From the NCBI RefSeq assembly GCF_000003815.2, contig NC_049980.1:22707249-22767248 (forward strand): DNA of 60,000 nucleotides, read 5' to 3'. This DNA is from Branchiostoma floridae (taxonomy: Eukaryota; Chordata; Leptocardii; Amphioxiformes; Branchiostomatidae). Positions 1 through 15,995 of this stretch are shown here, piece after piece. The position numbers were made by a program, and so were the translations under genes. The notes beneath the pieces are model-generated. The model saw only the letters and a list, made by a program, of their open reading frames with translations. It did not search any database and was not told the DNA's origin. Position 1 is the stretch's first letter; each line of letters opens with the position of its first letter.

Positions 1-503
1 TGTAACTTGATTTTTTTTCCCGATTAGCCGATTTGTGCTTTGCAAATATGGGGTGCTGTATACAATGGCGCCAATGGGAAATGGTTTTGGATTTCAGAAT
101 TCTTTGCAACTAACCGATTTTTGCGACAAAGCGTATTGCTGGTTTCCACTGTATTAGATAACTAACGTTACATGTATAGGTGAAACACACTAGACAAAGT
201 TGTAGCTGAATACTTACAAAAGTCTGACAGCCAGATTGCTTTGTCAACACAGAAAGTGTAACAGAAAATCAGATAATAATTATATGAAGGAAACAAAGCA
301 TTGAAAAGAAGATAAAAGAGGGTTAAAAGAAGAAAGTAAAAAGTCATGTAATGCATTAAGACTGAGAAAAAGAATAAATACACTGCTTCAATAGGCTTCA
401 AAAAGGTTATCATCATGCACAATTATGGCTAGCAATAGTATCAGATGCCAAAAGGGAACTAAAATAAATGTGTCACTGAACTGCATTGCAAGCAAACCCT
501 TAC

Positions 504-4394
<3,891 letters not shown>

Positions 4395-7300
4395 CTGGGG
4401 AACAAGCACAGGACATGCAGGTTTTAAAACTAGCATGCAAAGTTCACTGGTTGGCTTAGAGTTTGAATCTCAGCTGTGTCACTCACCTGATGTGCATTCT
4501 ACTGCAAAGGGTTGTAATCCTTTGGATAGGACATTGAACCAAAGCCATGGTCCAATGTCTATTGTGATTGTTGAAAAGAGCTACTAGTACTACTAACAGT
4601 ACATAGCATCTGTCTTCTCTATCACAACCAATGGAAGAATAGCACTTCAGTGTGCTTAACAGTTAACTGGTTCTAGATCACTTTCACTTTCTGTATTTAT
4701 CCATTGCATGTGGAAGTTGTATGGCCAAGACCTGTCTGAAATCTAGGGCTGGAGAGAACTAATAGGTACCAGTAATCGTAAATTGAGTGCCACCTGTGTT
4801 GGCATGCGGTAGCAATATTGGGTTATATTACTGCAATACTGAATGACCTGTGACACCTACTACTAGTAGTAACCTGCTGCACCTAATCTAGCTGCAAGCC
4901 TTGTTCAATGCTATCTGATAAGGGTGCCTCTACTATCATGAGTTACACTATGATATATCGAAATAAATGTAGTTCCCCCAAAAAAATGAATTTTGGACAT
5001 TTTAATATGGATGAGACTTGTATACACCCAACACTCACAATATGAAATAATCACACAACCAAACAACTTAAGGACAGTGAACATATTTAGCTTTTACCTT
5101 GGCTGACACAGGACGATCATGGCTATCTCTTGTTGAAATCTCTGTCATAGAGCACACAAACGGCATGGTGCAACAATGCAACAGCTTATGTCTGTGTAGT
5201 CTGGTCACAATGAAAGGATGTACATGATGATCTCATTCCCTACCCTAGGGAAGTCATGAGGCCTGTTCTGACAGCTGTCCAGTAATTCCCATGGGAGGGG
5301 GCATATTGCTCACATATACATGTACTAGTACATGGGGCAATATATCATTTCTATGAGACCATATGACTCATCACTGTGGAAGGACCCTGAGCTACTTGTA
5401 CCACAATAACTGGACTACCTACTAAAGTAGTCTGTACAGAACATGACAGAAACAAGACAATAACATTATAAATGAACCACCCCTTCCTTCTTTTTTTGCT
5501 TGTAAAAAATTAAAGTTGTTGAACTTTCAAGGCAGAGTTTATATATTTCTGAGATAACCTACAGTTTCAAAGATCAAAGTTGAGATCAAAAGATTACATG
5601 ATGTATTACAAATTAATTATGTGAGAAAATGAAACATGAGACAGGTTTCCTACAGTCAAAATCAAGTAGATGGGAGGATTTTTTAAACTGAAAAAGAATC
5701 TTTGATTTTGTGATGTAAATAGATGTATTTTTATTTTAAGGAAGAGATTATCTTTCTGTGTGTCACAATAACAGAATCTGAATAATTGATGCACAGTCAC
5801 TGAGGTGTGGCTATAATCAGTGATCTATTGTGTAGATCTGTCTGCTCTAGGGGTGGGTATCTGCCTATGAAATTGGAAATGATACTATAGCAGCTACTAT
5901 ATTCAGCATACCCAAATACTAGTCTAGTACAATAATAGAAGTTGGACTTAGTTAATTGAAAATTGACAAATTTTCCATTTCCATAAAGACCTATTTATAT
6001 TTCCAACATATACTTCAGTATGCTTTGGAAGAAATATCTTTTAGGACAGCAGCTTATTTGTTAATTGAAGAAATGGCACAATTCCGTAGCCTTATTTCTC
6101 GAGCCAGCCACCATACTGTGCTAAAACGTCTATCACTTAGAGGACAACTTCCTGTTAAACAACAGTTTTGCAAGTTGGAACCTTTACTTCCTGAAAGTGG
6201 GCCAGACCACAAATCAAATCTCCCACATAAGAGGAAGGGTTATCTACACACCAGGCCAATCTCTATGTTCCACAAAGGGGCGGAACAGTACGTTTTATGA
6301 GATAAACAATGTCCTTGGCAGCAGGGAAATGATAAGTGACCTCCTGCAACAACAAAATGTATAATGTAGCTCTCTCTATATATCATAATATATAAGAATA
6401 ACTGCTCTTGCACAGTTCCTTTAGCTAGATATTTGCATACACAATTAAGAAAACCTAAGTCTGGTTAAAAAATTAATTATGCGGTAAAAAACATCCTAAT
6501 AATAAAACCTGAATGATTGATATCATTTCACTAAATGATAAATAATAGTCAATAAGTCACAGATCTAGGTCTTCTACTACTTTTAGTGATCTAATTATGA
6601 TTACCGACACCTTGATAATGGAAGTACGTTATGACCGTTGTCCTTTGGGCTGTACTTTAACTCCTATTCTTCAGGAAAAATCAATACACTGAGCTGACAA
6701 ATCACATCATTAGGATGCCATTAGATGTGGTGAGTGATTTGATGATAGGACAGTTTGAATGTCCTGTCCTGCCTAAATCATTTGTTAAACTGGGTCAACC
6801 ATGTGAAAAGGGATCTGTCTTTTGTGCTGGTGTTAGTAAAGCAAACAACATTCCATATCATCTTCACTTCAAATATTTCATTATACTCTTTAGACATAAG
6901 CTTGATGAAATCATGATTCGTATTTCCTGGCAGCTGTAGTTTTTTTTTTTTTGGTTCCACATGCTTACACATATATTTGAAACCAAATAGAGAACACAAC
7001 TTATTTTCCATGTTGAATATCAAAATTGTGAATGCTATAATTATCTTTGTTAACAAATCAGTGCTTTGCAATTATGGTGCCGGATATGAAAAGTCCAGTT
7101 CTCCTTCTCAGCTTTATTTTGTTAGGTTCTGTTGAGGGTTTCTGAATCACGCTTCTGTTCTGTCAAGATCAGGTCAACAACAAACAGGACATATTGACAC
7201 TGGGGTGGGTGGGGCATAAGGCTAATGCTGAGAAATGAGTGATTTATTCAATGAACGTTACTAAAATTATAACATGTTGCACAGAATACAAGGACAGGTC

Positions 7301-10300
7301 AGGCTAAACAACAGTAAAAACAACCTCCTCATTGTATACAACTAGTACAACCGGTACTTACCAATATCTCCCCCAAGGGCATGTAACTATGTTTCCCTTT
7401 AAAATTTAAAGATTAAACCTTAATCATAGTTACAGGTAGACTGGTGATCTGTCCAGTCTACATAGCACATGTAGATTGATGGGGTTGCCAGTCTTTTGTG
7501 TCCCTACTTTGTTGTATTCCTGCATCTTGAAGTTTTACCAAAGCAAACATGGCAGATCCACAGAGCTAATACCACTGGGTCTATCGTAAGGCACATCTGG
7601 ACACCCAGTCTGTGTTGTTCTAGACAGCATTTGGCTGCCAAATACACTGTCTGGGTGTAAAAATAAGCTTGGAAGGAAGATGTGGTGTGCAAAGTATACT
7701 TGCAGAAGTTGTTGCTGTTGTCACTTCGGAGCTGCAAAACTACGCAAAATTGAGTAGACATCGTCACAGTGGGTATACAGTGGGTACTACCCCACATGTT
7801 GTTGTTGGGAACAAAATCTGTTACAAAATGCTAGAAATTTATCATTTTATATTCTAAGCTACTTGACTACTAGCTTGCAGACAAATTTTTGGATATTGAA
7901 TGTGTTGAAAAAGTCTACGTGGCATACTGTTCTGTCAACTGTCATACCTCATCAGCTAATATGGATTTGTAAATTACACAGTTAAACCTTTTAAACCAGT
8001 TTAGGAGATTGGATACAGGACCATCTTCACAAAATGTTCAGTTTAGAAAAAATTCTAATCCCAGACCTGAAATCAAGTTTGGTTATCTTTGAGAGTTGGA
8101 TCAGTAGACAGTAATTACAGGTATACATGTACTGTCAGCAGGACATGGAAATATTCACAAATCCTATAACAATTAGCCTGATTAGATCTCGCTTATAGCT
8201 GCCAGCCCAACATCCAACCGGCCTCCTGGGGAGGAGCCAGTTACAGTGCTGGACAGCAGAGTTTGTGTTATGTGTTACAGACTATCATAACAATCAATTT
8301 ACATTTTACAACTGTAAATCAAGCCATAATAAAAACTTTAAAAAAGAATATCCTGTACAATATGATTTGTCTCTTTTTCTCATCAGTGTATTTGGTTCTA
8401 ATCTATGCCAATCTGCAATTCCACCTGTGATTCTGTCACACCTGTCTAAGGCTGTCTTCACACCTGCTGTATGCAACAGCTTGACATGACATCACCCCCC
8501 CATGGGGCTACTTATCTTTACAACCTCTCAAGGGAATACTGTATTCACAGTTTTTTAGAAGGGTATGTAACTGTTTTACTATGATAATATCTGAATGTTA
8601 GCACCCCCCCCCCCCTCGGCCACAAATTTAGAGGCATAATCAATTTTATGAAAGACTTATGTGGAAGAAATGGTACACTTACACTAGTTACAGTTTGGAA
8701 ATACATTGTCACTTTTGAATTGTCTAACTGTTACACTATTACTGTTAGCTGAATCTTAATAATAGTAAATTGCACAATGTGAAGTGGACAGATTCCCTGG
8801 AACCACCTACCAGTACTCAATTACCACTACTCATTACCATATCTGGTAAATGAACCTTCCTGTTTCACATCTGAAAAATACTGAATATCAGAAAGGTGTG
8901 TTGAATAGTGCATACAGATCTGACGTGTCAAAAAACATTAGCTGCACTTTTCTAACATGTTACTTGATCTTTACAGTTCCTTGCTACATGTATGTGTTGA
9001 TGAATTCTTGGCCAAGAATCTACATGGGTAACATTACTACGCATGTTACACACAGTGATTCAGGAAATTGACAGTTGGCAGTGCTGGTCTGTTCCAGTCA
9101 GTCCCACCAACCAACATGACTCAGTGCATGGTCTGACCCAAGAATTCCCTACATAGTAATTCAAGGGCTACATTAGGGTTTTGTAAGTTCTACTATCACT
9201 AGCCATTGCTCACAAGTTAACAGGTTACATCAAAGTGACTGTTAATGTGTTATGGGGGTCAAACTCTCTCGCTATTCTCACACAGAGTTTGATTAGGATC
9301 AAATTCAATTAACAATAGCTACAGTATTATTCACATCATTCCAGTCAATACATATAGGTACATATACTGTATGTCTGTACATATAGGTACATATATCATG
9401 TGTGCATATTTTGGTATGTACCCGTATATAGGTACATGTACCCTATTGCATTGGGTAATGCAAAGAGGTTAACCTCCTTGGGTAATGAGACTCTTCCATA
9501 GTTGTGCGTTGTAGTGTGGTGCAGAAGAAAGAGTATGGATACATTAACTACATCAATAAAGAATGAAGGGGCTGACCGCTAACAGGCAAATTATATTACC
9601 TCTTTCCAGGGACAGATCCAGTTTCCCCGTAGTTTCAATCAGTTATCAACAGGTAAATGCAAATTTGGCTGGCTATCAAATATCATAGACGTTGATCAAA
9701 TCCTCACTCAATCAAATTTGCATGATGCCATAAAGGTCCCAAACAATATTCATAAATTCCTATATAAAGAAGAGTATGATGCACTTATGAGTTATGAGTA
9801 TGAAGTACTGTCACATATATGTCTGTTGCTTGTTTAGAGGTGGGGATCACAACTATGATTCAGTGTCAACGAAACCCACACCCGAGCCTCCCTAAACAGG
9901 AATCTAACACATGGTCTCCATATCCAAGCACTGTCATTGACCATCACATGATCGCCCACTGTGTGTGTCTGAGTGTAGGCCACCTTTAGTATACGCAAAC
10001 CCTATAGTAACATTCAAAACACTCCTGCCCTAGGATACTGACAAGACCTACCAGCAGTTCTGTTTGCAGTTTGAGAATAAACAGATCAGGACGAACTGTG
10101 TTATGGTCGGACCACTATAAAATATGCACTATAGTATAACGTGTAGACAAGAAACCCTGGTCTCGCGCAAGCAAGCGTAACGTTAACACTCGCGTAGAAT
10201 TCACGTGGGTTTGAACGATTTTATGTAACAAGAATCATTTTCACAGTCGCCGCAAATGTTATCTGGACAAAATCTAGGTAATAAATTGAGGTGCCAACTT

Positions 10301-10401
10301 TTAGCGGCGAGAAAATAACGTCTTCTTGATGTACACAAAGCCACACCTTCAAACATATTTGCGCTTTAGGTCGATACTATTTAACAATAGGACACTCTTA
10401 C
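4395..10401 (-). other. Long first intron of the myosin gene (inferred); no other gene seen
   Basis: Six kilobases without a convincing exon on either strand. The longest open frame is on the plus strand at 5956-6300 (114 codons). It is not supported by a start context, splice partners or recognisable motifs. The stretch contains a poly-C tract near 8604-8614 and a short TACATATAGG-type repeat around 9350-9440. Otherwise it is AT-rich unique-looking sequence. Confidence 0.5.
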
Positions 10402-10560
10402 CATTTCTGGTGATTTCTTTGGTCCACATTAATCCAAGGTTTCTTCAATCAGTGAAACTTCGTTAGCAGTTATTCTTGCTCTAGTGGCTAAAGTTGAAAC
10501 CGAACACTTTGGCCAGTTTTACCGGCTTGTTGCTCCAATCGGAAACAGGAAGTGAACAAC
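10402..10560 (-). other. Candidate first exon and start codon of the myosin gene
   Basis: On the minus strand an ATG at 10404-10402 (context agaaATG) is followed immediately by a strong donor (GTAAGA at 10401). The first recognisable myosin exon (4394) begins in phase 0, so this exon would add only the initiator Met, giving M followed by AYHHWQ, in line with the short N-termini of MYO1E/F. The intron would be about 6 kb. An upstream ATG is out of phase with the next exon. The 5' boundary is a guess: 10.45-10.6 kb holds promoter-like sequence (a CCAAT-type ATTGG, ETS-like TTCCTG). A short exon in between cannot be excluded. Confidence 0.45.
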
Positions 10561-10611
10561 TTGCAAACCTGCACAGCGCATGTCCGTTAGGTTGGGCGGT
10601 ACCATTCAGGA

Positions 10612-10713
10612 ATGGCGGGTGGCAGTTACTATGTAAAAGCTGAGTATTGCGGTTTGCATCTTGAAGTTTTTAAGCGTCAAATTGAACATCTACTTGAGTA
10701 CATGAATGAATAA
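10612..10713 (+). CDS. Candidate 33-codon small ORF in the divergent promoter
   Basis: A plus-strand ATG in a good initiation context (aggaATGG) opens a 33-codon frame ending in TAA at 10711. The peptide starts MAGGSYYVKAEYCGLHLEVF and ends in an amphipathic, Lys/Glu-rich segment (RQIEHLLEYMNE). It sits about 200 bp from the inferred myosin start on the opposite strand, so it would share a bidirectional promoter. I do not recognise it. It may be a genuine micropeptide, the first exon of a longer gene (no clear donor seen before the stop), or chance. Confidence 0.3.
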   Translation: MAGGSYYVKAEYCGLHLEVFKRQIEHLLEYMNE

Positions 10714-10863
10714 GAAATAATGAATTACAGAAAACATAGAATTTTCGCTAAAAACACGTAAAGTTTTATGACTAACATTATAAAGATGAGTCCGTCCACG
10801 GCCGTCCATCTTCGGCAATCTCCGGAAGTCTTCGGGCCAATTACTCACAGCATATCGTGTTAC

Positions 10864-11110
10864 CTGATATGGTTGTACAGGTTGGTCTGGAGGCGTGTTC
10901 CTTGGGTGAAGACGTCAGGAAAAAACAGAGAAGTCCGGATGTTGACAATGACGTTACATTTCTTGATTGCGGGAGCGGTCAGATAGAATGACACCTCTGG
11001 AACGCAACAGTCTGAAAGTTCGGCGTTGGTCCTCCAAAGTGCCACGGACTCACTGTGTCCGACCAAGTCCTTGGTCCGGCAAAAGGGGGAAGACTGGTCA
11101 CATGCCACAC
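10864..11110 (-). CDS. Unassigned candidate coding exon, minus strand
   Basis: A 247-bp block is open across about 81 codons. It is bordered by an acceptor (tccgtag at 11111-11117) and a donor (ATCAG|GTAACA at 10864/10863), entering in phase 1 and leaving in phase 2. The translation has several Cys (ACDQSSPFC, SDCC) and a hydrophobic VNIRTSLFFPDVFTQG stretch, and its base composition is more GC-rich than the flanks. I found no partner exons and do not recognise a family. It could be an exon of an unseen gene, a decayed exon, or a lucky open frame. Confidence 0.3.
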
Positions 11111-11617
11111 CTACGGATACGACAGCTATTAAACGATATGCTTCAATATCCAAAAGTATGTGAATGGTGGACAGCAACTCCCAATGAGTATGGCAAGCCG
11201 GGTACCATCCAAACATACTATATAGCTATCATATTACATTTGTATACCAACATCGTGCCGTAATTTGTAAGACGCACGCATTCAATAGTAAATGTGTTCC
11301 AATTGGATGAATATTACCTGATGATAGAGCTATCGTTCATAATGCTTTTAAACATGAGAGATGAATATATCACTGATGATATCATTTAATCATAGCTTTA
11401 GTATACTTGAGGCAACAAAAAGGGCTGAAGCAAGCCATTTAGGACACAACCCTGTATTTTTTTCAGCCAACTTCTCGGCAGCTGCCTGACAGACTACTGC
11501 CTTCATTATCATGATTATGTTGATATGCACACAAACACAAGTACAGTATTTCAACTCGTTTCTCGGTCATAATGTTTTAATGATACAAATCTGGGTAGCC
11601 TGAGTGATCATATATGA

Positions 11618-14175
11618 TCAAGGCTTCTTGCACAAGTAGTGTAGTTCACCGGGACTGTTAGGAACGTCCAGCAGCTGTATGTCGGCAAACCCTGCTTCCT
11701 GCAACATCTCCGATGCCAACTCCTGTCCCCACATGGCGCCGAGACCTTTCCCGCCGAAATACAGCGACACTGTCATGTAGTGGAGCAGACTGATGCCATA
11801 ATGAATGGGACTTGCTGGGTTGCTCATGTTGTCTGCGAGTTCCGTGTGGCCCCGGATGTCCACCATGGAGAAGCGCCCTCCAGACTTGACCATGCGGAAG
11901 GTTTCCCTCAGCGCGCGCTCCGGGTCGGCCTGGTCGTGCACCCCGTCCCAGACTAGAACATAGTCGAAGGAATCTGACCAATCAGCGGGCATGTTGGCCA
12001 GGTCCTGCACCTGGAACGTGACGTTGGCCAATCCGCGCTTGTTGACTTCCTCGCTAGGCCATTGGATGGCGTCCTCACACAGGTCGGTGCCAACAAACGT
12101 GCTGTTTGGGAAGTGCTGGGCCAAGATGAGAGTTGTGATGCCCCTGCCGCACGCCGCGTCAAGAACTCGGATTCCTGATTCTGGGTGGATTGAGAACAGG
12201 ATGTGTATTGGATTGAAAGACGACCTTTTTCAAAAGCCATTAGCTAGCTAATAAGATGTGACTTGTGTTCCTTCAAGTGGATTCCTGTAGCCTTAATTTT
12301 GAGAGTCTCTGCTGTTGGAGCATATACGAAAAAAAAATGCTCCAAGTAACCTTGATTCCCTACGCATTTTGGGCTGAGGAGACATCTACTCCGTACTCAC
12401 GTTGAAAGGTGAGGCGGAGGCCTGGCAGTCATTGTACTGTTATTCCTATCATATTATAAATCGAGAGCAATGGCATTGTTTATATCAAATGTATACATAG
12501 AATATGTGATGTATCAAGTCAGAAATCTGCAAAATAAATTTGCAATGCGCAAACATAACCATTTTCACATTGAATCATTTCATTACCCAAGTCTTCACGC
12601 AGTCCCGGAATTTTAGGCAGAAATTTGTCCACCAGGCTTGTCCTATGCTGCCTCTCCCTCATGTCTCCCATGAACGCATGGAATTCTGGATAGGCTGAAT
12701 ACGGTAGACCTTTGAATGAAAGGGAGCGGGGAATTATTGCACTTCACATACTACATGTAGTAGTCGATGCTGTATGATCAAAGTTAGTGCATATCATATA
12801 TGTGCATATTATATACAGCCAATGCGTTCCATTACTGAGAAGACTAAAAAGACTAAAAAAAATCTAGCTATACAAATGGGGTTTGGAACCTTTTTGGAAG
12901 CCGAAGTAATTCCGTGCTCAGAATAACTGTTCTGGTAACGTTACAGCACTGTATACACATGTCCTTTGTATTTTGTGCACGTTATATTGTCGTCACGTGA
13001 TTACAGTATGTAGCCTCATTTGCGAATTTCCAGGAGTGTTGGAGATGGTGGTGTAGGGGGATGAGTCACGATTTTAAATGTGCATGTACAATGTACAATT
13101 GGACGCCAGCAGGTTCCTATGTCGTGAAGGGCGCGGACTGCGCCAATCAGCGCTAGCGCTTCCCCAACAATAATCGCCAGCGCTCGCGGGAGGCCGCGAG
13201 GGAGGCTGACCTGGATTACTGTAGCGGTGTCATAAGAATTTAAGAAAATTGGAATTCGGTCTGTCTAATTGTGTCGAAAGGTTTAGTTCAAGTTTAAGTT
13301 TAATTTCTTTCGACACTGTAGAGCTTTCATATCGTGACTAGCATGGAAAGTGAATTTGAAATAAAACGAATCTCTACATTGTGACACATTCAACAAACTG
13401 TAACACTGACCCTTGGGTCCATCTGCTGGGAAGCAATCCGCCACGTCACCTGCAACCAGAGCTAACTGGCTCATTAAGTCAGGATAGCCTAAGCGTCCTA
13501 ACATGCACAGGCGGTGCTTGGGTAAGAAGTATGTCTTCTGCTCCTTATCGTACTCGACAATCTGACCGGTCACCATCACGGCCAGCCATTCGCGAACGTA
13601 CCTATTTGCGAGGAAGACAAGTAATGGTAACATGTGTCTGAGTGGTCTGCATGGTCTTGTACTTATTTTCCCAATCATCCTGAGCAATTTCAAAGCTAGT
13701 GATCTGACGACATCTAGCGAAAGCTTCGATACTGCATGGACGAGAAGGTAACTAAAAGTTCCAACTTACCGCAAAGGTCAAACCTGGGTTAGTCACATAT
13801 CTGGATATAGTTCATGTTCGATCCAAAGACGTGAGTAAGCTCGAGGCATTCACATATCACACGACATAGGTTGAAAGTGGTTGTTCCAGTTATGAGTTAT
13901 GCCAAATTTACACATTGGGTATTCAGGATAAAATTTACCTTCCGGGTGTGTACCACCTTTATAAAAGTTACAATAAAAGCAAACCTAATCGTGCGCCTGT
14001 GCCTGTGAGACCTCACAGCTTACCTCTCCTTCATGTTCGCCATCTCTGCGATCTGTGCAGACGTTTTCGGACCTTCCATACCTGCAAGGTGTTTAAATAG
14101 ACCCATGCGGGTGCCCATGGAAATCGCCAGGGTGACGAACCCGGACGAGACACTACACAGCACCAGATGCTGCAT
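11618..14175 (-). CDS. SAM-dependent methyltransferase, Rv2258c-like family
   Basis: Four minus-strand exons join in frame: 14175-14024, 13601-13411, 12709-12587 and 12180-11618, ending in TGA; 342 aa from the Met at 14175. The N-terminal part is a winged-helix, dimerisation-like region (LAISMGTRMGLFKHLAG, then KTSAQIAE, KERYVREWL, GQIVEYD). The C-terminal exon holds a Rossmann methyltransferase core: motif I VLDAACGRG, acidic motif II TFVGTDL, FDYVLVWDGVHDQADP (motif IV region) and GGRFSMVDI (post-motif). The end, ELHYLCKK, is typical of this animal and bacterial family, whose substrate is generally unknown. The reading frame stays open upstream of the chosen Met to about 14262 without another ATG, so an additional 5' exon is possible. 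A minus-strand ATTAAA lies about 40 bases after the stop (11581-11576). Confidence 0.88.
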
Positions 14176-14970
14176 GTGTGTGGTCAACAAATCTATTAGC
14201 AAACGCTTCGGTTTAATGACGTAAGCAGACTCTAATTTTCTACGATTGAAATGGGAAACTACTTAAAATGGTTGTGACATCATGATATTACATGCGCTAT
14301 ATTTCCGGAATAAACACTTGAAATTTTGATTGTTAAAATCAACATAGTGCTTTCGTACTTGGCGCTTATGGAGCCACAATATATCACGTGGAAATTAGAA
14401 AATGAAATGTGTGTGCATCACTTTGTTCACATTACTAAGGCCTTCTCCCTATCAACTTTTCACGTCACGTCATCTATGTCATCTATGATCTTTATGGTTG
14501 TCTAGTGTCGGATGAACTTCAACAGTGGGTTTATGACAAGTCTAAACATATTGCATTATGCCGCTTACCAACTTCCGTCTCAAAAATAATCACTTAAAAT
14601 GGTAAAGCCTTTAAGGGGACCTTTAATTTGTTCTTGACCTTAAGCGGAAAGGTCATTTTAATGACGCACGTTCACTTGGAGTGGTAGAGCCTGCTCAGTC
14701 TCTTACGCACTGGCCAGCATTGTGTGTGTAGCTAATTAACTGTCAATGACGTCATGCTAATTTTCATAGATTATTGCATTGCAATAAGGCACTACCTAAT
14801 TAAAGTTAAGGTCCACATTTGACTTAAAATAGTATGTTTTAAAGCACCCATAAACTCGCCAGCCACCCCTCAATAGTACCGTTAATAGCGATTCCTCGTT
14901 TCCTGTTATCCATGCAGACACAGAAAAAAAAATAGACACAAAAATGGTCCCATCTGACAAGAAGCTGAAA

Positions 14971-15085
14971 ATGACTCATTCCTAAAATCAAGGATTACTG
15001 TCCTATTTGTGTGAAATTAATGTCTCTGGAGACTTTCACTTCGTTTCTCATGATATTTGTCTTCGTTTTTAGATGTAGTTCAGTG
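14971..15085 (+). repeat. Diverged direct repeat, copy 1 (upstream of GPCR promoter)
   Basis: About 115 bp beginning ATGACTCATTCCTAAAATCA matches a second copy at about 15536-15650 (ATGATTTATTCCTAAAATCA) along its length, including the shared words CTGGAGACTTTCACTT and ATGTAGTTCAGTG, with scattered mismatches. Copy 1 lies upstream of the TATA box and copy 2 inside the first intron of the GPCR gene. Confidence 0.8.
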
Positions 15086-15351
15086 ACTTTTGTTCTACAA
15101 GATTTTCGCTCTACAGGTCTTTCTGTCTATACGTGTTTTTTTGTGTCATTTAAAGGAAAGTAGTAATTGAGAGCCACATGTGATATATTATTGCATCAGC
15201 AAGGTAAACAAAGAACAGGAAATAAGTCATTTTGGGTACACAAACCACCGGTTTGTTTTTGACCGCTATAATTGGCGATCAGTGGTTAAGTGCTGCTGCT
15301 AATACAGAAGCTCTGACGCACTCGCCGCCTGCATGTTTGCAGTAGATATCA

Positions 15352-15359
15352 TATATAAG
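15352..15359 (+). promoter_or_regulatory. TATA box of the GPCR gene (inferred)
   Basis: TATATAAG lies about 75 bases before a good donor (ACAAG|GTAGGC at 15428/15429), which would end a short 5' noncoding exon starting near 15383-15389. An acceptor at 15934-15935 (TTGATTTTAG), preceded by a pyrimidine-rich tract, opens the exon that carries the start codon 60 bases later. The assembly fits one 5' noncoding exon plus a 0.5-kb intron. Confidence 0.55.
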
Positions 15360-15535
15360 TGAGGAAATTGCAGGGAAGTTGTGCTAAACGGGTGGCAGAG
15401 GAGGCGAGAGAGCCATCAGAAAAACAAGGTAGGCGGCGGTGAGTTTGAAGCAAGAGAACTGTAGAAGGTTTGTGGACAGCTAGCGTAACGTGAAGTTTGG
15501 TTAAAATGGGTTATATTATTTATGCTTCGGTGATT

Positions 15536-15650
15536 ATGATTTATTCCTAAAATCAAAGATTACTGTCGTTTTTGTGTGAAAGTAATGTTTCTGGAGACTT
15601 TCACTTGGTTTCTTATAATTGTCTTCCGTTTTAAATGTAGTTCAGTGTCC
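15536..15650 (+). repeat. Diverged direct repeat, copy 2 (GPCR intron 1)
   Basis: Second copy of the 115-bp repeat at 14971-15085, in the same orientation and about 565 bp downstream. See that entry for the shared words. Confidence 0.8.
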
Positions 15651-15995
15651 GTAATTTGTTGCCTGTGCGAAATGAAGAAAAGCACAAGTTTAATCACTTA
15701 AGTCAGATCAACGACGACAAAAAAGACTCTCAAGTGGATACAAAGCGTTCTAACCCTCAAATGCATATTTATCGTAAACCTCACAGATCACTTTCTCACG
15801 CACACAGCCGTGCATGATGATTATATTGGGTAAAGACCTGTGTTATGATTTTTAGTTATCTATACCATGTTTTTTATATGCACGTATATGTGCACTTGAA
15901 ATTCTTTTCAACTATCTTTTTCTTCTTGATTTTAGTTCGAGAATCAAAGACGACTTGCTCGACTCCCACAACGATACTCGCACTTAAGTATCAGA

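Noticed and set aside
5956-6300. 114-codon plus-strand ORF in the myosin first intron
   Set aside because: No start context, no splice sites and no recognisable residues; length is compatible with chance in 6 kb of intron.
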